DNA of 30,382 nt from an uncultured Clostridia bacterium (GTDB lineage: Bacteria; Bacillota; Clostridia; TANB77; CAG-508). Within the stretch, counting starts at the first letter, position 1. Every line of letters begins with the position of its first letter. The translations under genes and the position numbers were made by a program. The notes under the pieces were generated by a model, which did no database searches, was not told the origin of the DNA, and was given only the letters and a program-made list of their open reading frames with translations. Below are positions 30,201-30,382 of the stretch, piece by piece. The stretch spans positions 1 to 30,382 of the forward strand of contig CATLGL010000002.1 of assembly GCA_949935895.1 (NCBI GenBank), read 5' to 3'.

Positions 30201-30382
30201 TAATAATCATTTTTTTGAAATAGGTGGAGATTCCTTATTGGCAATAAAATTGGCTTCTTACCTTTTATCCTCTTTTAAGATAGAAATTACTGTAAGTAAT
30301 ATTTTTGAACATCCTGTTTTAAGTGAATTAGCTAACTTTATTGATTCTAATCATGTGTGCAAAGACACTACTACTATTCAGA
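27265..30382 (+). CDS. Non-ribosomal peptide synthetase, C-A-T module, runs off the window
   Basis: The frame from ATG 27265 (AAGGGTG upstream) stays open for 1039 codons to the window end, with no in-frame CGG. A condensation domain comes first (about 5-430; HHLVSDSW at 131-138, with Ser in place of the usual Gly of HHxxxDG). The adenylation domain (about 460-940) has YTSGSTGNPKG (605 on), GYGPTEN (743 on), TGDLVKW, GRIDNQVKIRGFRVEL and NGKVDKKKLP (Lys935). A carrier domain follows with GGDSLL, pantetheine Ser990. The specificity residues read D650 A651 F654 W693 L717 G719 G743 T751 F752 K935, a valine-type code. Starting with a condensation domain means it receives an acyl group or an upstream peptide. 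Confidence 0.93.
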   Translation, partial: MGEKLYDLTAPQQSILLTEQYFKGANINHICGSAFIHETIDFGILKKAVNLLVQYNDSLRIRLYNENNEIKQYVDQYTPFEVNIVDVNSQEDVANIEKNLMEHVFDIYSNMFICELFRFPNGTGGFSVNVHHLVSDSWTLGLVARGIVHIYSCLSKNEEIDISAIASYTAYIESEENYVSSNKFIKDKEYWNSVFEDIPEAVSIPSKAVNTDNFSCKANRILYNIPQKDMDKINVFCKQTNISVFNFFMAIFSIYISRVSNSEDVVIGTPILNRTNFKEKNTMGMFINVVPCRMNLQNNLSFQDFVSNIAKQSLSMLRHQKYSYQHILEDLRQKNPNLPNLYNIVMSYQVTRANIEQGLSYDTRWAFNGNCGDDLDIHLFDLNDTGSVNIAYDYRVNKYDDDEIRSIHERILHMIHQVLCNEMIGIHDIEIVTSKEKYEILYGFNHLISDSLTNHTIIELFEEQVQNSPNKVALVFYDKQLTYGDLNEKANQLANYLLTYSLKKEDVVGIFLDKSLEMIIAILAILKVGACYLPIDIDYPKSRIDYMLDNSNTKLILSSHSVSHLLDTKVNILAIDLDEDIYQTSSKSFSPINTYLPCDLAYIMYTSGSTGNPKGVMIEQKSIVRLVKDTNFISFNDNDRILQTGSIVFDACTFEIWAALLNGLELYIIKKSDLLTISVFEKFLKNNKISILWLTAPLFNQICEQNPSIFKDVRCLLTGGDVLSPKHIKMVKVSNPSLSVINGYGPTENTTFSCCFTVDTIYEQSIPIGNPITNSSCYVVSKYGNLQPIGIPGELWVGGHGVARGYLNNKTLTDKVFLNNVFDNSRIYKTGDLVKWLPNGNIEFIGRIDNQVKIRGFRVELNEINSKILQNPNIKESITLIHTNNNDKFICAYVVFNTNYDVTELKNYLKQSLPTYMVPSFIIPLDVLPINTNGKVDKKKLPEINFHTENDNFIEPSTPTEIELANIWKKLLNISKISSNNHFFEIGGDSLLAIKLASYLLSSFKIEITVSNIFEHPVLSELANFIDSNHVCKDTTTIQ

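Noticed and set aside
1..30382. CRISPR arrays, tRNA or rRNA genes, insertion sequences
   Set aside because: No spaced direct repeats, no cloverleaf or rRNA motifs and no transposase frames were seen on either strand.

Overview
The window comes from a low-GC Bacillota genome, most likely an uncultured, gut-type member of the Clostridia. The codon use is very AT-rich. Strong AGGAGG-type ribosome binding sites precede most genes, the dihydroorotate dehydrogenase is the Gram-positive PyrD/PyrK type, and there are Clostridia-like PBP, DacA and HtrA proteins. The species cannot be named from sequence alone.

Layout. 1-640: start of an unknown minus-strand gene, then a 44-aa plus-strand orphan. 637-4539 (minus): an operon for an iron-sulfur-type flavoprotein and the two halves of a heterodimeric ABC exporter. 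4827-7908 (plus): purE-purC-purH. 7984-15860 (minus): purB, purL, purM and purA, with separate promoters before purA and purL. 16018-20920 (minus): pyrC-pyrF-pyrK-CYTH-pyrD. 21363-22599 (plus): D-alanyl-D-alanine carboxypeptidase. 22721-24752 (minus): class B penicillin-binding protein. 24904-25759 (plus): orotate phosphoribosyltransferase-like protein. 25862-27001 (minus): HtrA-like protease. 27265 to the window end (plus): start of a non-ribosomal peptide synthetase (C-A-T-...), with a valine-like adenylation code. Together the core encodes most of de novo purine synthesis (purF, purD and purN not seen) and much of de novo UMP synthesis (carAB and pyrB not seen).

Main result. Fourteen genes are broken in a naive translation, with 23 breaks in total. 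Every break has the same form: an in-frame CGG codon at which the true protein continues only if the C is skipped and the next codon is read as GGA or GGT (glycine). I found 23 in-frame CGG codons in recognisable genes and all 23 are such sites; none reads as arginine. The same CGG bases in the other two phases (about 30 cases, including ten NNC-GGN junctions) are read normally. A sequencing or assembly error cannot know the reading frame, so this looks like a real decoding rule: CGG is not an arginine codon here, and ribosomes make an obligatory +1 shift (or four-base CGGN decoding as glycine). Several housekeeping genes carry two or three sites, so the event must be efficient. All CDS entries below are given as reconstituted genes spanning their shift sites.
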